64,000 nt of DNA from Amaranthus tricolor. Taxonomy: Eukaryota; Streptophyta; Magnoliopsida; Caryophyllales; Amaranthaceae. The translations under genes were made by a program, and so were the position numbers. Positions 1 to 11,450 of this stretch are shown piece by piece. The DNA is taken from contig NC_080055.1 in NCBI RefSeq assembly GCF_026212465.1, positions 20,421,569-20,485,568 on the forward strand. Direction: 5' to 3'. The notes beneath the pieces are model-generated. The model was not told the DNA's origin, searched no databases, and worked only from the letters and a program-made list of their open reading frames with translations. Each line of letters starts with the position of its first letter. The stretch's first letter is position 1.

Positions 1-756
1 AATAATATGGTAGCTTTGACGTTGAACAAGCGTTGAGTTTGATGAATTTAGAAAAATTGAGCATTTTGGGAGAGAAGAGCAAAATTGAAAATTTTATGAA
101 AAAAGGTGATGACACAATGTAAAAATGTGGTGACAAATTAGAAGCGAGTAACTAATTAAGAACCATCTCGTCTTGCATGAGACCATTTCACCATGATATA
201 GACCTATATAATTAGCCTATTTTTCTAAATGATCACTTTGAAATTTTATGTAATCATTAATGGACTAAATGTATGTGGGCCAGCCAAATAAATAATAATC
301 TCACTATAAGATTGTCTTATTTAAGAATTTGTGATTAAGAAATGATAAATAATGAATAATAATTAGGACATTCTAAAAAAAGATTTTAAAATAAATTAGA
401 TAAAGTCGCAATTGAACTAGGTTAAGTCGCACATTTTCTAAGATTTCACCTCGCACATTTTGTGCGACTTGCCTCGTTTACCCCATTTTTTTATACAAAC
501 AAATGAAAAATTAGGATAGAAAAAATCTATTAATGTAGTTTACATAGTCAAGTTCTTAAATTTCCAAAGATCCTATGACATGAAATTGAAGTTTAAGCAA
601 CAAAAAAAAAAAAAAACAGTATCGACACAATTAAAGCAGCCTATCTTATATGAGGTAGTCGCACAGTAAAACAAAAAGTCCATAAGTTAAAAGTCTGTAT
701 TATTAGGTTAAATAACCCAAGTATGAGACTGTCTCATATAAGAATTTGTGCTTAGT
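1..756. other. Intergenic, AT-rich, no gene seen
   Basis: No open reading frame with recognisable content occurs here. Two stretches (about 300-350 and 720-750) share a word close to GTCTCATATAAGAATTTGTG, which also recurs in altered form near 41465. They look like remnants of a dispersed repeat. A poly-A run lies at about 602-616. The stretch ends at the target duplication of the CACTA element. Confidence 0.5.
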
Positions 757-784
757 TAACACTACAAGAAAAGTTATTTTTAGG

Positions 785-1210
785 AACAGAAAAAGTCGTT
801 GCTAAAAACCTGATTTCGTTGCTAAAAATGATTTTTGCAACGAATTCCATTGTTGCGGGTACAGCCGTAGCTAAAGCTTTTAGCAACGACTATGGTGGTT
901 GCAAAATGTATCTGTTATTTGCAACGAGTTCTATTGTTGCAAAAGAAGTATCGTTGCAATTCCTTCCAACGTTTTTAGCAACAAAAAAGCTCGTTGCCAA
1001 ATTTTCTGCATTTTTAGCTACAACTGTTTTCGTTGTTAAATATCTGTTTTTCACAACAATTCAAGTTGTTGCAATACATGATTGTCAATCTTTTGCAACG
1101 ACTTTACTGTAGGGAATACAATTAAGTAAAATTTGTTATTAATGTTTTTAGCAACAACTATTACCGTTGCAAAAAACATACACATTTTTCGTAACGACTT
1201 TGTTATCTTC
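785..1210. repeat. Subterminal TnpA-type repeat array, left end of CACTA
   Basis: About a dozen copies of a 10-13 bp word built on GCAACGA or CGTTGC next to T or A runs occur in both orientations within roughly 420 bp. The matching array lies at about 6440-6720. Apparent reading frames here (819-1112, 1051-1245) are just translations of the repeat. Confidence 0.8.
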
Positions 1211-1880
1211 TGAAACAACCTACAATCTATATATAAACTAGACAATTAAAATAATAAATAATTTATAACCAACTAAACTAATATCACCGATTATCATTAT
1301 ATATTAATTCGTATCCCAAAATATCACACGTCCCAAATATTATCGTGTGTCAAAAATATACGTAATTCATATACATGTAACGGATAACCAATTTTCCAAA
1401 ATAATTCTCCTACCATATACAAGTTTTCATGCAAAAATTTACAAGTGAAATGCACTTTGATAAAGTCCAAAAATTTACAAGTGCACATATAGCTACTTCA
1501 TAACCCAAAACATCGCGCATCTAAAATGCTTGTAGCTATCACCAACTTTGTCATTGACTACAAAAAATTTCCAACGAAGATATGTTTGCCTACACCAAAT
1601 AATTTTGTTAGTAATTAAGAATCAAATGAGCCCCAATATTGAGTACTTTATAAGGAAAGCATTTAGCATGATATTCACAATCAAACCATCCCTACACTTT
1701 TTGTTGAGACATAATAAGCAAAGCATTTAGCATGATATTCACTAACAAAAGCATTACGTGTATAGGGAAAGCATTTAGAATTTAGCATCAAATTCACAAT
1801 CAAACCATCACAATTTCAACTCAAACATAGCATGAAGCATATGCCAAAGACTAGAACCCATGACAACAAAATCCAACATA

Positions 1881-2075
1881 AGCAGCAATACTTCTAATTG
1901 GACTAAAATGCCAACCAACTAATGCCATTGTAACTAAAACCACAACACAAGCCGCCAATACTCCTAATTGGACTAAAATGCCAACCAACTAATGCCATTG
2001 TAACTAAAACCACAACACAAGCCGCCAATACTCCTAATTGAACTAAAATGCCAACCAGCTAATGCCATTGTAATT
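1881..2075. repeat. 70-bp tandem repeat, about 2.7 copies
   Basis: A 70-bp unit containing CTAATTGGACTAAAATGCC recurs at 1891, 1961 and 2031 with only a few differences. It lies inside the CACTA element, downstream of the TnpA-like gene (minus strand). No function can be assigned. Confidence 0.9.
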
Positions 2076-2262
2076 GGACGCAAAAGAAAGGCCAAGTATA
2101 TATTAAACACATGTCTTTTTAACATGTTGTAAGCCTAAGTATATGTTAAAAAAATGCAAAAGAAAGCATCATTTACCTAATAAGCATTCATGACAATCAT
2201 TGAACTTCTTTATTCTGTAGCTGTTGTAAGATGCTTTGTTTCATCGATTCAATTGCTTCTTG

Positions 2263-4521
2263 TTATTGTGCCTTATATTCTTCAAATTGTCGTTGTTGTA
2301 GCAACTGACTTTCCATCAAATCTTTAATTTGTTGTTGTTGCTCTTGAATTTTCTCTTGTTGTTGCTCCATAATCTTACGTTGTTCTATTTGTGCTTTGTC
2401 TTTAGAATATGCACGTACCCTTGTCCCTTTTCCATGTACATGCCCTGACTTTTGGCCCAGAACTCTAAGCAAAATTTCATCTTGTGTCATTGAATCCCCA
2501 GCTGATGCAACAACATCTTTCAACTTCACCTATTACATAAACAAGATATATATGATTGCATATTATAATAAAAAAAACCATACAAGGGTAACAAAAATAT
2601 AGTTATAATGGGTTGTTGTACATACATGGATTTCTTTTGACCGCCTATCGTGCCATTCTAGTTTTCCTTGATCATTCTTACGAGTGTGTTGGATAAGCCA
2701 AACTTTATCAGCAGTTAGCTTCACATTAGCATTCTCTTTTGTCTATTGAAATAATACAACGTTATTAATATTATTTCAGACTACATTCAATAAACATAAT
2801 AAAATAGGTTTGTCTTACCAATACATCTTCTGATTCAGGAAATGATAAATTTCCAGTCGTATGCTTAGTTCTCTTGTTAGAATTCCGATTTTTAGAGTCC
2901 CTCTCACTTATGACCTGCATGATGATTACAAAAGTTGATGCCAATCAAGTTCTTGCTATTATTGGTAATTCCTAAATGGCATCATTGACGAGAAGATACA
3001 TCAAAAACATTTACGTTTAAACAAATGGATGTATCTATGCACGTTAGTTTTACATATACATCGGCTCAATGTTGAGTTGTTTACTTACATAAATAGTTCA
3101 TAAATAGTACATAGTTTAATTAAAGAAATACCTTAAATTTGTCAGATCCGTAATACTTGATCAGATATTCCCATTGAGGTTGGGGTAAGTCAAGAGGAGG
3201 ATTCTTTTTGCGCTCCTCGTTAGTTTTTCCGCATCTTGCACTTTTGTAGTAATTGTGCAACCTACACTTGTACAATATATATAAATGTTGCATGGTCTCT
3301 AAGACAAATGCATACATTCGGAAGTAGTCACTAGACTTATCAATTTCAAACTTCTCCTGCACAAAGAAGGTAAGATGATAAGTACAACCAAAACCAGAAA
3401 ACTATAGTGCTAAATAACTGATATTAATAAAGAAATTAGTAACTAACATAACCTGTATTTCCTTCAACATACTTTCTCCAACTGCCTCAAATGCTTCTTT
3501 CCAACTTTTCACATTCAAGGGAGCTTTTGTCCTCACAACATGCCCACACTCATAAATCAAGTGACGAGCATTTTCTCCAATTGCTCGGTCAATTTCATCA
3601 GGTATTGTGATCTTCAATTTCGATCCTCTCCCTTTAATTTTCATGTCAACCACGTAACTCTTATACATTCCTCTCTTACCTCTTCCTTTGATCTTACTAG
3701 TTTCTAAGATAATACAAATGTTAAAATTTATCAAGTATGCCTACAATAATCAATAATCAATAATCAATAATATCTAAAAAAGTTGCTCCATCTCTCTTAA
3801 CTACCTGTATTTCTATCTATCTCATCACCATTAACTTGCTCCACTTCCTTTCGAGTGATAGTTTGCGTTGGTTGCGGATCTAAAGCTTCATTCACTTGCA
3901 AGCCCACTTCAATTCTACTAAAAAAGTTGCTTCTTTTCTTTCTCTTACCATGTATGCCTACAATAATCAATAATCAATAATCAATAATATATAAAAAAAC
4001 CCATAATTACAAACTAGAAACGTGAAAGTTGAGTTTTCAATAATGTACTTTCATCCATTAAGGTAATGACGCCTTCTGATGCTTGGTCATTCAAGATTGG
4101 TGTAGCAGTTTCTTCATAACCTTGAAGATCGTCTCCATGAATCAGTTATGGTCATTCAAGGTCGGCGCATCAGTTGTTGGCGATTTAGTTGTTGGCAATT
4201 CAATTGGTGCTGCTTTGTTTATATGCGCTTCATAAGTTGTTCGTTGCCTCTCCAAATCTACAAGGGTAAAGACAATGAAAATCAAAGTGAATTCAACAAA
4301 ATAAAATTTAAATTTGTTGAATTGAAATAAAAAAAAAACTTACTTTTGCTAACTGCATGAGCAATCTCATCTGTGATGTGTGGGTTAGAGCTATTATTGA
4401 GATGATCAGCTACATTTTGCTTGCTAAACAATTGCGTCCGACTAGCTTGAACACGACTCATAAGTTTTCCGGGGGCAATACTTCGACTGCATATTTTCTT
4501 TCCCCCTCCTCTCCCAACCAT
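2263..4521 (-). pseudogene. TnpA-like / plant Ptta-En/Spm transposase gene (Transposase_24 type), fragmented
   Basis: Four minus-strand pieces appear in order: 4282-4521 (basic N-terminus starting MVGRGGGKK), 3402-3734 (with ...SKLKITIPDEIDRAIGENA), 3120-3362 (with LPQPQWEYLIKYYGS) and 2263-2529. The last piece has a region starting GDSMTQDEILLRVLG followed by a Gln/Glu-rich coiled coil. This order (conserved block, then glutamine-rich coiled coil) is that of the accessory protein of CACTA elements, which binds the subterminal repeats. The pieces are separated by intron-sized gaps, so they may be exons of one gene. I did not verify every splice site, so intactness is unknown. Confidence 0.65.
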
Positions 4522-4708
4522 CTTTTATCTATTCAGATATTTTAGCAAAATTATCAAACAAAAGGTAGCTTCAACAATAAACAATATATTTCAAGATAGA
4601 GCGGCAAAAATAAACAATAGTAGCCGAATTGTTCATATAGAAAACAAGAAAGATAATACTGAATGTAAATATTGTACAACATAACATAATCAAGGAGAAG
4701 AATCAAAA

Positions 4709-5407
4709 TCAAATTTCTTCTTCAACTTCACTCGATTCCTCAAAGACTTCAATTTCACCATCATTAATGAAATTGTCATCTTCCAATATTTGTGTAACCA
4801 TTTGCACTACATGTTCTCCTTTATAATCCATAAACATATTTGTAGCCAACGACGAACTAACTCTGAAATTGTCAGTATGTACGCAATTAGTACATTCAGC
4901 TTCAATATTAGCTTCCACCTCTACTTGTAGAAAGGCATCTACATCTATACCCTCCTTATCTAGATCACTAGCACTCATATTATACAAATCCCTTGGTTGT
5001 GCTTTTATAACAAATTACCAATTCTCATTGTTTTCATCTTCTATGTAAAATACTTGCTCCACTTGGGATTCTAGCACAAACACATCATCCGACTTTAAAA
5101 GTCTATTCTTATTCACACTAACCAAACCATGCTCATCTACCTTATACCCTCTACTAACGCTTTCTACATCAAACCAAATGCATTTGAACACAAATGCATG
5201 ATTTTCTCCAGGATAACGCATTTGATATATATCTCTAAAAACGCCATAGTATTCCTTATTTGAAGCATCATCACCACGCACCATGACACCTGAATTTTGT
5301 GTTTCCCTATTTTCTGACCTATCACTGGTGTGGAAACGGAAACCATTTACAATATATGCTGTGTAATGCCCTACAACTCTAGAAGGACCACAAACCAAAT
5401 TGTACAA
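4709..5407 (-). pseudogene. CACTA transposase C-terminal part (DUF4216-like), core domain missing
   Basis: The 130-residue reading frame at 5015-5407 starts with a segment like LVCGPSRVVGHYTAYIVNG-FRFHT. It continues through YYGVFRDIYQMRY and WFDVESVSRGYKVDEHGLV to VFVLESQVEQVFYIED, the pattern of the DUF4216 domain at the C-terminus of TNP2-type CACTA transposases. An acidic tail piece follows at 4709-4987. Upstream (5410-6490) only about 1 kb remains and shows no Transposase_21 catalytic region, so a large internal deletion is likely. Related readable sequence extends the frame slightly upstream of 5407 to about 5440. Confidence 0.75.
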
Positions 5408-6189
5408 GTCTTTATCACAGCGTCCAAGTTTATAAATTTTTTGTACCTAAATTAACAAATGTTAACATACTTTATTAGCAAATAATGAGCTCTGTTGCTT
5501 CAATTTGAAAAGAAAAATCTAATTCTACCATGACATCAAAACCTTACACCGTGAAATCATAGGCCATAAACGTACTTTTGCTTTAATCTTATCATCTAGA
5601 ACTTTAATTTGAAGTAACTCCATCAATTTTTCTTAGCATTACTTTGAAAGAAGCTCACATTTTAATAAATTATCCATATAAATTAAAAGCAATCTCACCT
5701 TATTCAAGAAACGGCGTTTTATCCCCCTAAAGCCACTGCTAGCTAATTCCACATGAATTGCACTGAAAAAATAATAGTAATAAAAAACCGCAAGTAATTT
5801 CCCAATACAAAAAAACACACAAACATAAACCCCTAAAAAATGCAAGTAATCAAGCCCTCAAGATCTAATTGTAAATCCTCAGTGGCAAAGAAAAAGGTTA
5901 ATCTATGTCATGAAATAGAACCCAACATTTCAAAATCATGAAATACGCATACATAAATCTGATAATTAGAACAAAGCCTAAGAAAAACACGAATTCCTGT
6001 TCCTTCACTGCCAAGAGGGTTAAAATTTGCACAACCCAACATTTCAAGCTGACAAAATACACATACATTAATCTGATAATTACAACAAAGCTCAAGAAAT
6101 TCAAAGAACAACCCATAAATTGAAAGCAACAAGAAACAAGAACAAGAAATTCAAAGAAACAAAAAGGCAAAAGAAACAAACAACCTGTC

Positions 6190-6320
6190 GTGGGTTATTC
6201 GAAAGGCGTATGTGCAGAAGGCGGTAGCACCGGTGTGCTGAAGGCGGCTGGAACTCCGGTGTGCAGGCGGCAGAAGCTCCGGTGTATAGGCGGCAATCGC
6301 TAAGCTCCAGTGTGCGGGAA
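6190..6320. repeat. GC-rich degenerate short repeats inside CACTA
   Basis: Four to five imperfect copies of a roughly 25-30 bp unit built on GGCGG and CTCCGGTGTG occur in a strongly GC-rich island within AT-rich DNA. It lies between the right terminal array and the transposase remnant, where CACTA elements commonly have a GC-rich leader. Role not known. Confidence 0.6.
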
Positions 6321-6827
6321 TGGGGTTTGTGAGGGAATCGGGTATGGGTTTCTGAAAATGCGAGGGAGGGAAATGGGGATTGTGAGGGATTGAGGTTCTG
6401 ATTTGAGAGGGAAATGAAAAAAAAATTATTAGTATAAGGGTTTTGCAATGACTTTATTGTATCTGTATATTTAAATATTTTTTGCAACAATACATACAGT
6501 TACGAATTATTTATTTAATTTTAACAACTAAATTGTTTGTTGCAAAAAATTAGGTTATACCGGGAAATTATTTTAAGGGGTGGGGAAGTTTTTTTTTTTT
6601 TTTTTTTTTTTTTTATGGCAACGATTATTTAGCAACAACAATGGATTTTGCAACAACTTGTATTTTTCGCAACGAAAAAATTATAGTCGTTGCTAAAACT
6701 TGTTGCTAAAAACAAGTTTTCATGTAGTGTAAAAATGGACGGCAAACAAGAAATGTGAAAAAAAATTAATCTAATAGTATCTGGCAAAAGGTTAATGTTT
6801 TTTAACAGTTTTTGTGAAAAATATTAT

Positions 6828-8126
6828 GGAAAAATTGTCCTGAATAATACCATCTATCGTCCATCTGATGTAAATAATCCCAACCGTTGATTATTTTTAA
6901 ATAATTCAATCGTTGTATATTTTTACTGACAACACTCATTGCCACATGTTAACCGACTATTGTAGATATCTACTAGTTGTTACACTCACTACTTCTTCCT
7001 CTTTATGCTTCTTGGTTGGTCTACCCCTACTTCTCTTTGGTACATGGGCGAAGCTACATTGGAGCTGGGGAGGCTCTGTCCCTCTAGCCCGAAAATGTGG
7101 TCCTTTGTATTTTTGGCTTTGTCCCCGTTACTAATACAATATATAGCTTAAAGAGTGAAAAATATAACAAATATTACTATAAGTCAACAGTTGAGTAACA
7201 TATGTAATTAAAAGTTAAGGTATCAAATCCTAATTAAAACTATATTTTTATTTACTAATAAATTTATATTAAAATGCCATCAATCTTTATATATTTCATA
7301 CTTTTATCTTTTGTTATTTACTAATAAATTTATATTAAAATGTCATTACTCTTTAGCTTTCATACTTTTACGTTTATCTATTTCAGTGTGTGTGTTTCTA
7401 TTATCATGGGAAATTATCAATGGTATCCCTAAATTTTTGCACTTTATCAATGGTACCCCTAAGTTTTTTCTATTTGCAATGGTGCCCTCGTGTTATTGAA
7501 CATCTTACAACCGTAGCCTTTTCTAATATTTTCTGTTCAAAATGGTCAAAAATCGTTAACTTTTTTTTCCTTTATTTTTCAATTTAAAACATAAAGGAAA
7601 AAAGAAAAAAATTAACGATTTTAGATGATTTTGAACAGAAAAAAATTTAAAAAGGTTACGGTTGTAAGACACTCAATAATACGAGGGTATCACAGATAAT
7701 CGAAAAAACTTAGGGTTACCATTGATAAAGGGTAGAAACCTAAGGGGAACTATTGATAATTTTCCTATTATTATTATCTTAATTTTAATGGTGTTTTTTG
7801 GAGATTTACTAGACATATATGGAGTCAAAAACAATTTGTTCTTTTTTAAATGGATAATTATTGGAAAGCTTCAACTCCGTTTTAAAATTAAATTTTTGCT
7901 ATGATTCAAGTTCGTCTCAGTATACATGGTTTTAAAATTTTCATAGTTTAACTAGTCAACTAAAAAGTGCTTTGGTGGTATGTATCTTCAATAACAATTA
8001 AAAAAGTGTCAAGGGATATTGTGAGCAAAAAATATATTCAAAGATTGAATTATTTAAAAATAATCAATAATAGAGATTATTCACAACAAATGGACTATAG
8101 ATGGAATTATTCATGACAATTTTTTT
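6828..8126. mobile_element. Mutator-type non-autonomous element, 1.3 kb
   Basis: The ends form an inverted repeat of about 95 bp (left about 6828-6925, right about 8030-8126). Both arms contain GATTATTTTTAAATAATTCA. A perfect 9-bp target duplication, AAATATTAT, lies at 6819-6827 and 8127-8135. Long TIRs with a 9-bp duplication define Mutator-like elements. No transposase reading frame is present. A second long-TIR MITE (7408-7765) lies inside, so this element is the older of the two. Confidence 0.85.
7408..7765. mobile_element. Foldback-type MITE with long TIRs, nested
   Basis: Almost the whole 358 bp folds back on itself: the left arm starts GGGAAATTATCAATGG and the right arm ends CTATTGATAATTTTCC. 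The arms stay complementary almost to the centre near 7585. Flanking 9-mers TATTATCAT (7399-7407) and TATTATTAT (7766-7774) match at 8 of 9 positions, consistent with a Mutator-type target duplication. Transcripts would form a long hairpin. Confidence 0.8.
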
Positions 8127-8252
8127 AAATATTATTATGTGTAATTTCTGACTTTAAAAAAATCATTTTTTAAAGTTAGTTTTTGACTATTTTAATTTTA
8201 ATTATAAAATTTACATTGCCCAAACTTCTTTAAAAAAGCACAAATGTGAACT

Positions 8253-8319
8253 ACTCCCTCCTATTCTCTTTACTTGTTCCATTAGAGTTGGGCATGGATA
8301 TTAAGAGTAGGGAGGAACG
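8253..8319. repeat. Short Stowaway-like MITE remnant interrupted by retroelement
   Basis: CTCCCTCCTATTC at the left and GAGTAGGGAGGA at the right resemble the termini of a Stowaway MITE. The Reina-like retroelement inserted at its right edge (GAACG target duplication begins at 8315). Weak evidence based on termini only. Confidence 0.35.
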
Positions 8320-8676
8320 TGCAACAGCCAAGCTACTGTTGGGCTGATTACTATGATGATGATGGTTAGGAAGGATTGATTTAGAAGAGAAAGAAGGGAA
8401 AGACAAAAGACTGAATACATAATAAAGAAGATAGAGGAAGATAGAGTTTAGAAAGAAGATATGATGATTGATCTTATTACTTACTTATCACAGTACATCA
8501 ATTGGGTATATATAACCCTTACATTACAGCTAAACAAAGGGAGGAATAATAACAACATTTCCCGCCCAAAGTAGCTAACTGAAAAACAGAATACAACTGT
8601 CATAACAAACAAACTAATACAAGACATCAAGGCACGAGCTGCTCACGTGACTAAAAACCAACTAACTCCAATAACA
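8320..8676 (-). repeat. 3' LTR of Reina-like element
   Basis: On the plus strand it runs TGCAACAGCC... to ...CCAATAACA (TGTTATTGG on the element's own strand). It is clearly homologous to 26240-26581 with scattered substitutions and small indels. A TATA-like string (TATATAACCC on plus) lies at about 8511. Confidence 0.93.
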
Positions 8677-8730
8677 TTCCATCCCCCTTAAAAAACTCTT
8701 GACCCAAGAGTTGGAAAACAAAATACAGAC

Positions 8731-9929
8731 TCAAAGAGGCACAAACTGAGGGTAGTGTTGCTCCAGAAATGCAACAGGCTCCCATGTAGCTTCTTCAGGT
8801 GGAAATCCTTGCCATTGTACCAGGTATTGTCCCTGAGCAGCGTTTTGATGTTTCACCATTCGTTTATCCAATATGGCCGCTGGTATAAGCTTGTCATTAT
8901 GCTGTTTATCAAGGAACCAAGGTGGTACATGAGCTAACTTTGGCAAGACCCCACTGAAAGACTTGAGCTGAGAAACATGAAATACTGGGTGAATTTGTGC
9001 TGTTGTTGATATCTTTAATTTATAAGCCACATGACTAATCACTGCTTCTACTTGGAAGGGCCCAAAATATCTTGGAGATAGCTTTTCATTTCCCCTCTTG
9101 TTTTTGATAGTCAACTGCCAGTATTGTTGTGCTTTAAGCCAAACCCAATCTCCTCCCGTTTTTGAAGTGATCTATCCACTGCTTTAACTTTTGTTTCCCC
9201 TGGGAGGTAAGGCATATGGAGGGGTGGAGGCTGATTGTATACTATTTCATATGGTGTCACTTGAGCTGAGGAGTGAAAATTATTTTTGTACCACCATTCA
9301 GCAAGTGGCAGCCATTTGTTCCAACTACTAGGACAATCCAGAATCATGCACCTTAAATGTGTTTCAAGGCACTTATTTACTACCTCAGTTTGGCCATTAG
9401 TCTGAGGATGATGAGCTGAGAACAACAATAAGTCAGTACCTTGAATTGTGAACAAGGCTTTCCAAAAATTCCCAAGAAAAATGGGGTCTCTGTCACTAAC
9501 TATGGATCTTGGCCACCCATGTAATTTGTACACATTATCAAGGTACACCTGAGCCACATCAACTGCAGAGTATGGGTGAGAAAGAGTCATAAAGTTTGCA
9601 TACTTACTCAGTCTATCTACCACCATAAATATCACATTACTATGACCAGCCTTTGAAAGTTCTGAAATAAATGCCATTGAAATGTCTGTCCAAACCTCAC
9701 TAGGAATTGGCAATGGTTGCAATAAACCTGGTGAAGCTACTGCCTCAGATTTGGCAGCTTGGCAAATAGGGCTGCTTCTCACAAATTGAGTGATAAATGT
9801 TGTAAGTCCCTTCCATGTGAACAAAGATTTAACTCTCTTTAAGGTTGCATCCCTGCCAGAGTGCCCCCCTTGCGTAGAGGTATGTAACCATTGTAACAAT
9901 GTGTATCTTAGAGTATTATCAGGTCCCAC
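8731..9929 (-). pseudogene. Integrase and chromodomain of the Reina-like element
   Basis: Two overlapping frames. 9111-9929 has an N-terminal zinc-binding region with H...H (HTSTQGGHSG) but a degraded cysteine pair (SSPICQAAK, one Cys lost). It then has the catalytic core with DISMAFI, SDRDPIFLGNFWKALF and HHPQTNGQTE. The first Asp, second Asp and Glu of the DDE triad can be recognised. 8731-9114 continues as the integrase C-terminal domain and ends in a chromodomain (YLVQWQGFPPEEATWEP). The frames overlap by 4 bases, so a frameshift separates them. Confidence 0.88.
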
Positions 9930-10004
9930 TACAATTCTTCCCTTTTTTTTTATTAGCCCTTCATCAAGGGTGTAATGAGGGATGAGGTGCCCCTGTTGTA
10001 GCTG

Positions 10005-10328
10005 CTATAGTAAGGTTTCCAAATGTGTATCCCCTATATAACTTTGCTGGAGCTTAGAGTGTAAATCAGATTGTATGACTGAAAGAGTGAGCAACATAAT
10101 TTCAGACGCTGAGATCCCAGAGAGAGCATCTGCTACCCTATTTTCTATCCCACTTTTATACTCAATCCCATATGAAAAACCCATTAACTTGGATAACCAC
10201 AACTGCTGGAACGGTGTGGATACTTTCTGTTGCAGCAGCCATTTAAGGCTCTTTTGATCTGTTCTAGTGATGAATTGTTGAGCACACAAGTATTGTTCCC
10301 ATTTCTGAACTGCAGCCACAACTGCTAA
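10005..10328 (-). pseudogene. RNase H part of the Reina-like element, 5' side cut by insertion
   Basis: The 104-residue frame includes AAVQKWEQYLCAQQF, RTDQKSLKWLLQQK and NRVADALSG, the usual RNase H region between reverse transcriptase and integrase. Its upstream continuation is found 13 kb away at 23310-23490. The two flanks overlap by exactly AAGCT, the duplicated target. Confidence 0.88.
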
Positions 10329-10333
10329 AAGCT

Positions 10334-11146
10334 AAGCCTCTCAAGTTTACACCAAAGTAATTTTTCCTAGTATCTAATTAGAATTTTACTAAGTTTATGA
10401 GTTTGGTGTTAATTTTGTATGATTTTCATTGAATCTTGTTAAGGATAAGAATTTGATTGATAATTTGAATGTACTTATGAATTGAGTTTTTGAAAATGAA
10501 TGAAAAGTGTTGAACTTTGTATTATTTTCATTGAATCTTTTTATGGGTAAGAGTATGTTTGATGAATTTAACATATTTATGACTTAGAGTTTGAAGTATG
10601 AATGAAAATAAGGATTGTGTGCTACTTTGATGGTGTCTTAGTACATGAGTAACTTTATTTGTGTTGAGTTTGGGAGTTTTGTTAGGTATGGTAATCTTAA
10701 TTGGCCTTGTTGAAGTAAAAGAAATTGTTAATGTTGATTACAAGTACTCTTGTTAGGTTATCGAAGTTATAAATAAATGATATTAGTAAGGCTATGAACA
10801 TAGTGTCAACTTGTTTAGAATTATTAAAGTTACTTTTTATGATGTCTTGATTTTAGTTCTTTCTAACCTTGGAGAATATAATAAATGATATTGCGATGTG
10901 ATAACCTTAAGATTCGTCCTTGTCATATTAGCAATACATTAACATTGTGAGACTTAAGTGTGAATCGTCGTTTTATTTTAAGATAATGTGAATCGTTATA
11001 ACTCAAAGTTAGTTGGTGTAATGAAACAGTTGACATAATCCTTTTATTCTTTGTCGATGGAAAAACTTGTGTTATTGTTGAATTGACAATTATGCTTGGT
11101 ATTGAATGAGATGCATACGTGCTAGAAGTAATTGAAAACTTGTAGT
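10334..11146. other. Non-coding left part of the nested insertion
   Basis: No coding capacity. Its right end (about 11105-11141) resembles about 17580-17625 in the same orientation (shared words ATGAGATG, AGTAATTG, AAACTT). The 14-mer TAATTTTTCCTAG at its left recurs near 21006. This suggests it is part of an LTR related to the upper non-coding block. Confidence 0.45.
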
Positions 11147-11267
11147 TGTAACACCCCAGCCTCTCGGACCGCCGGTGACTACTGAGGGAGACTATAGACT
11201 AGCCCCACAACCCAACACAATTCTTTCCAGCACACTTTGGCCTCACTCGTGCGCGCCCGGGAAAACT

Positions 11268-11345
11268 TTCCAGGAGGTCACTCATCCTAAGATTGCTCCA
11301 CACCAAGCACACTTAACTGTGGAGTTCTTAGCAAATGGGCTCCCA
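11268..11345 (-). other. 5S rRNA-like segment within LTR
   Basis: Minus-strand sequence follows 5S rRNA from the ...CCCAT..., AACTCC.., GTTAAG.GTGCTTGG and GGATG.GTGACCTCCTGG positions, with substitutions. The first 40 or so bases of 5S rRNA are replaced by GGTGCATCTTTTTTTCATGG, as in Cassandra-type LTRs. It is not an ordinary 5S gene, because the 5' third and 3' terminus diverge and the unit is single. Confidence 0.75.
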
Positions 11346-11363
11346 TGAAAAAAAGATGCACCT

Positions 11364-11393
11364 TGTTGTTGTTGTTATTATTATTATTATTAC

Positions 11394-11450
<57 letters not shown>
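11364..11450. repeat. TTG/TTA microsatellite
   Basis: Nearly pure TTA trinucleotides, preceded by a few TTG repeats, inside the 5S-bearing LTR. Confidence 0.95.

Larger units (their letters stand above)
760..6729 (-). mobile_element. CACTA (En/Spm) DNA transposon, non-autonomous, 5.97 kb
   Basis: The element starts CACTACAAGAAAA and ends TTTTCATGTAGTG, the CACTA-family terminal inverted repeat. It is flanked by the 3-bp target duplication TAA (757-759 and 6730-6732), the size typical of this superfamily. Both ends carry many short inverted and direct copies of TTTTAGCAACGAC / CGTTGC(A/T)AAAA (about 785-1210 and 6440-6720). In this family such subterminal arrays are the binding sites of the accessory TnpA protein. 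The genes lie on the minus strand: a transposase C-terminal piece, then a TnpA-like gene. The catalytic transposase core expected upstream of the DUF4216-like piece is absent, so the copy is probably immobile unless helped in trans. Superfamily assignment is firm; activity is inference. Confidence 0.93.

Noticed and set aside
819..1245. Two overlapping opposite frames at the left end of the CACTA element
   Set aside because: Both are translations of the subterminal repeat array.
1881..2075. CRISPR-like array
   Set aside because: Units are contiguous 70-bp tandem repeats without unique spacers, in plant nuclear DNA.
11268..11345. A genuine 5S rRNA gene
   Set aside because: Only the middle and 3' part match, with substitutions; it is a single unit within an LTR next to a polypurine tract, not in an rDNA array.
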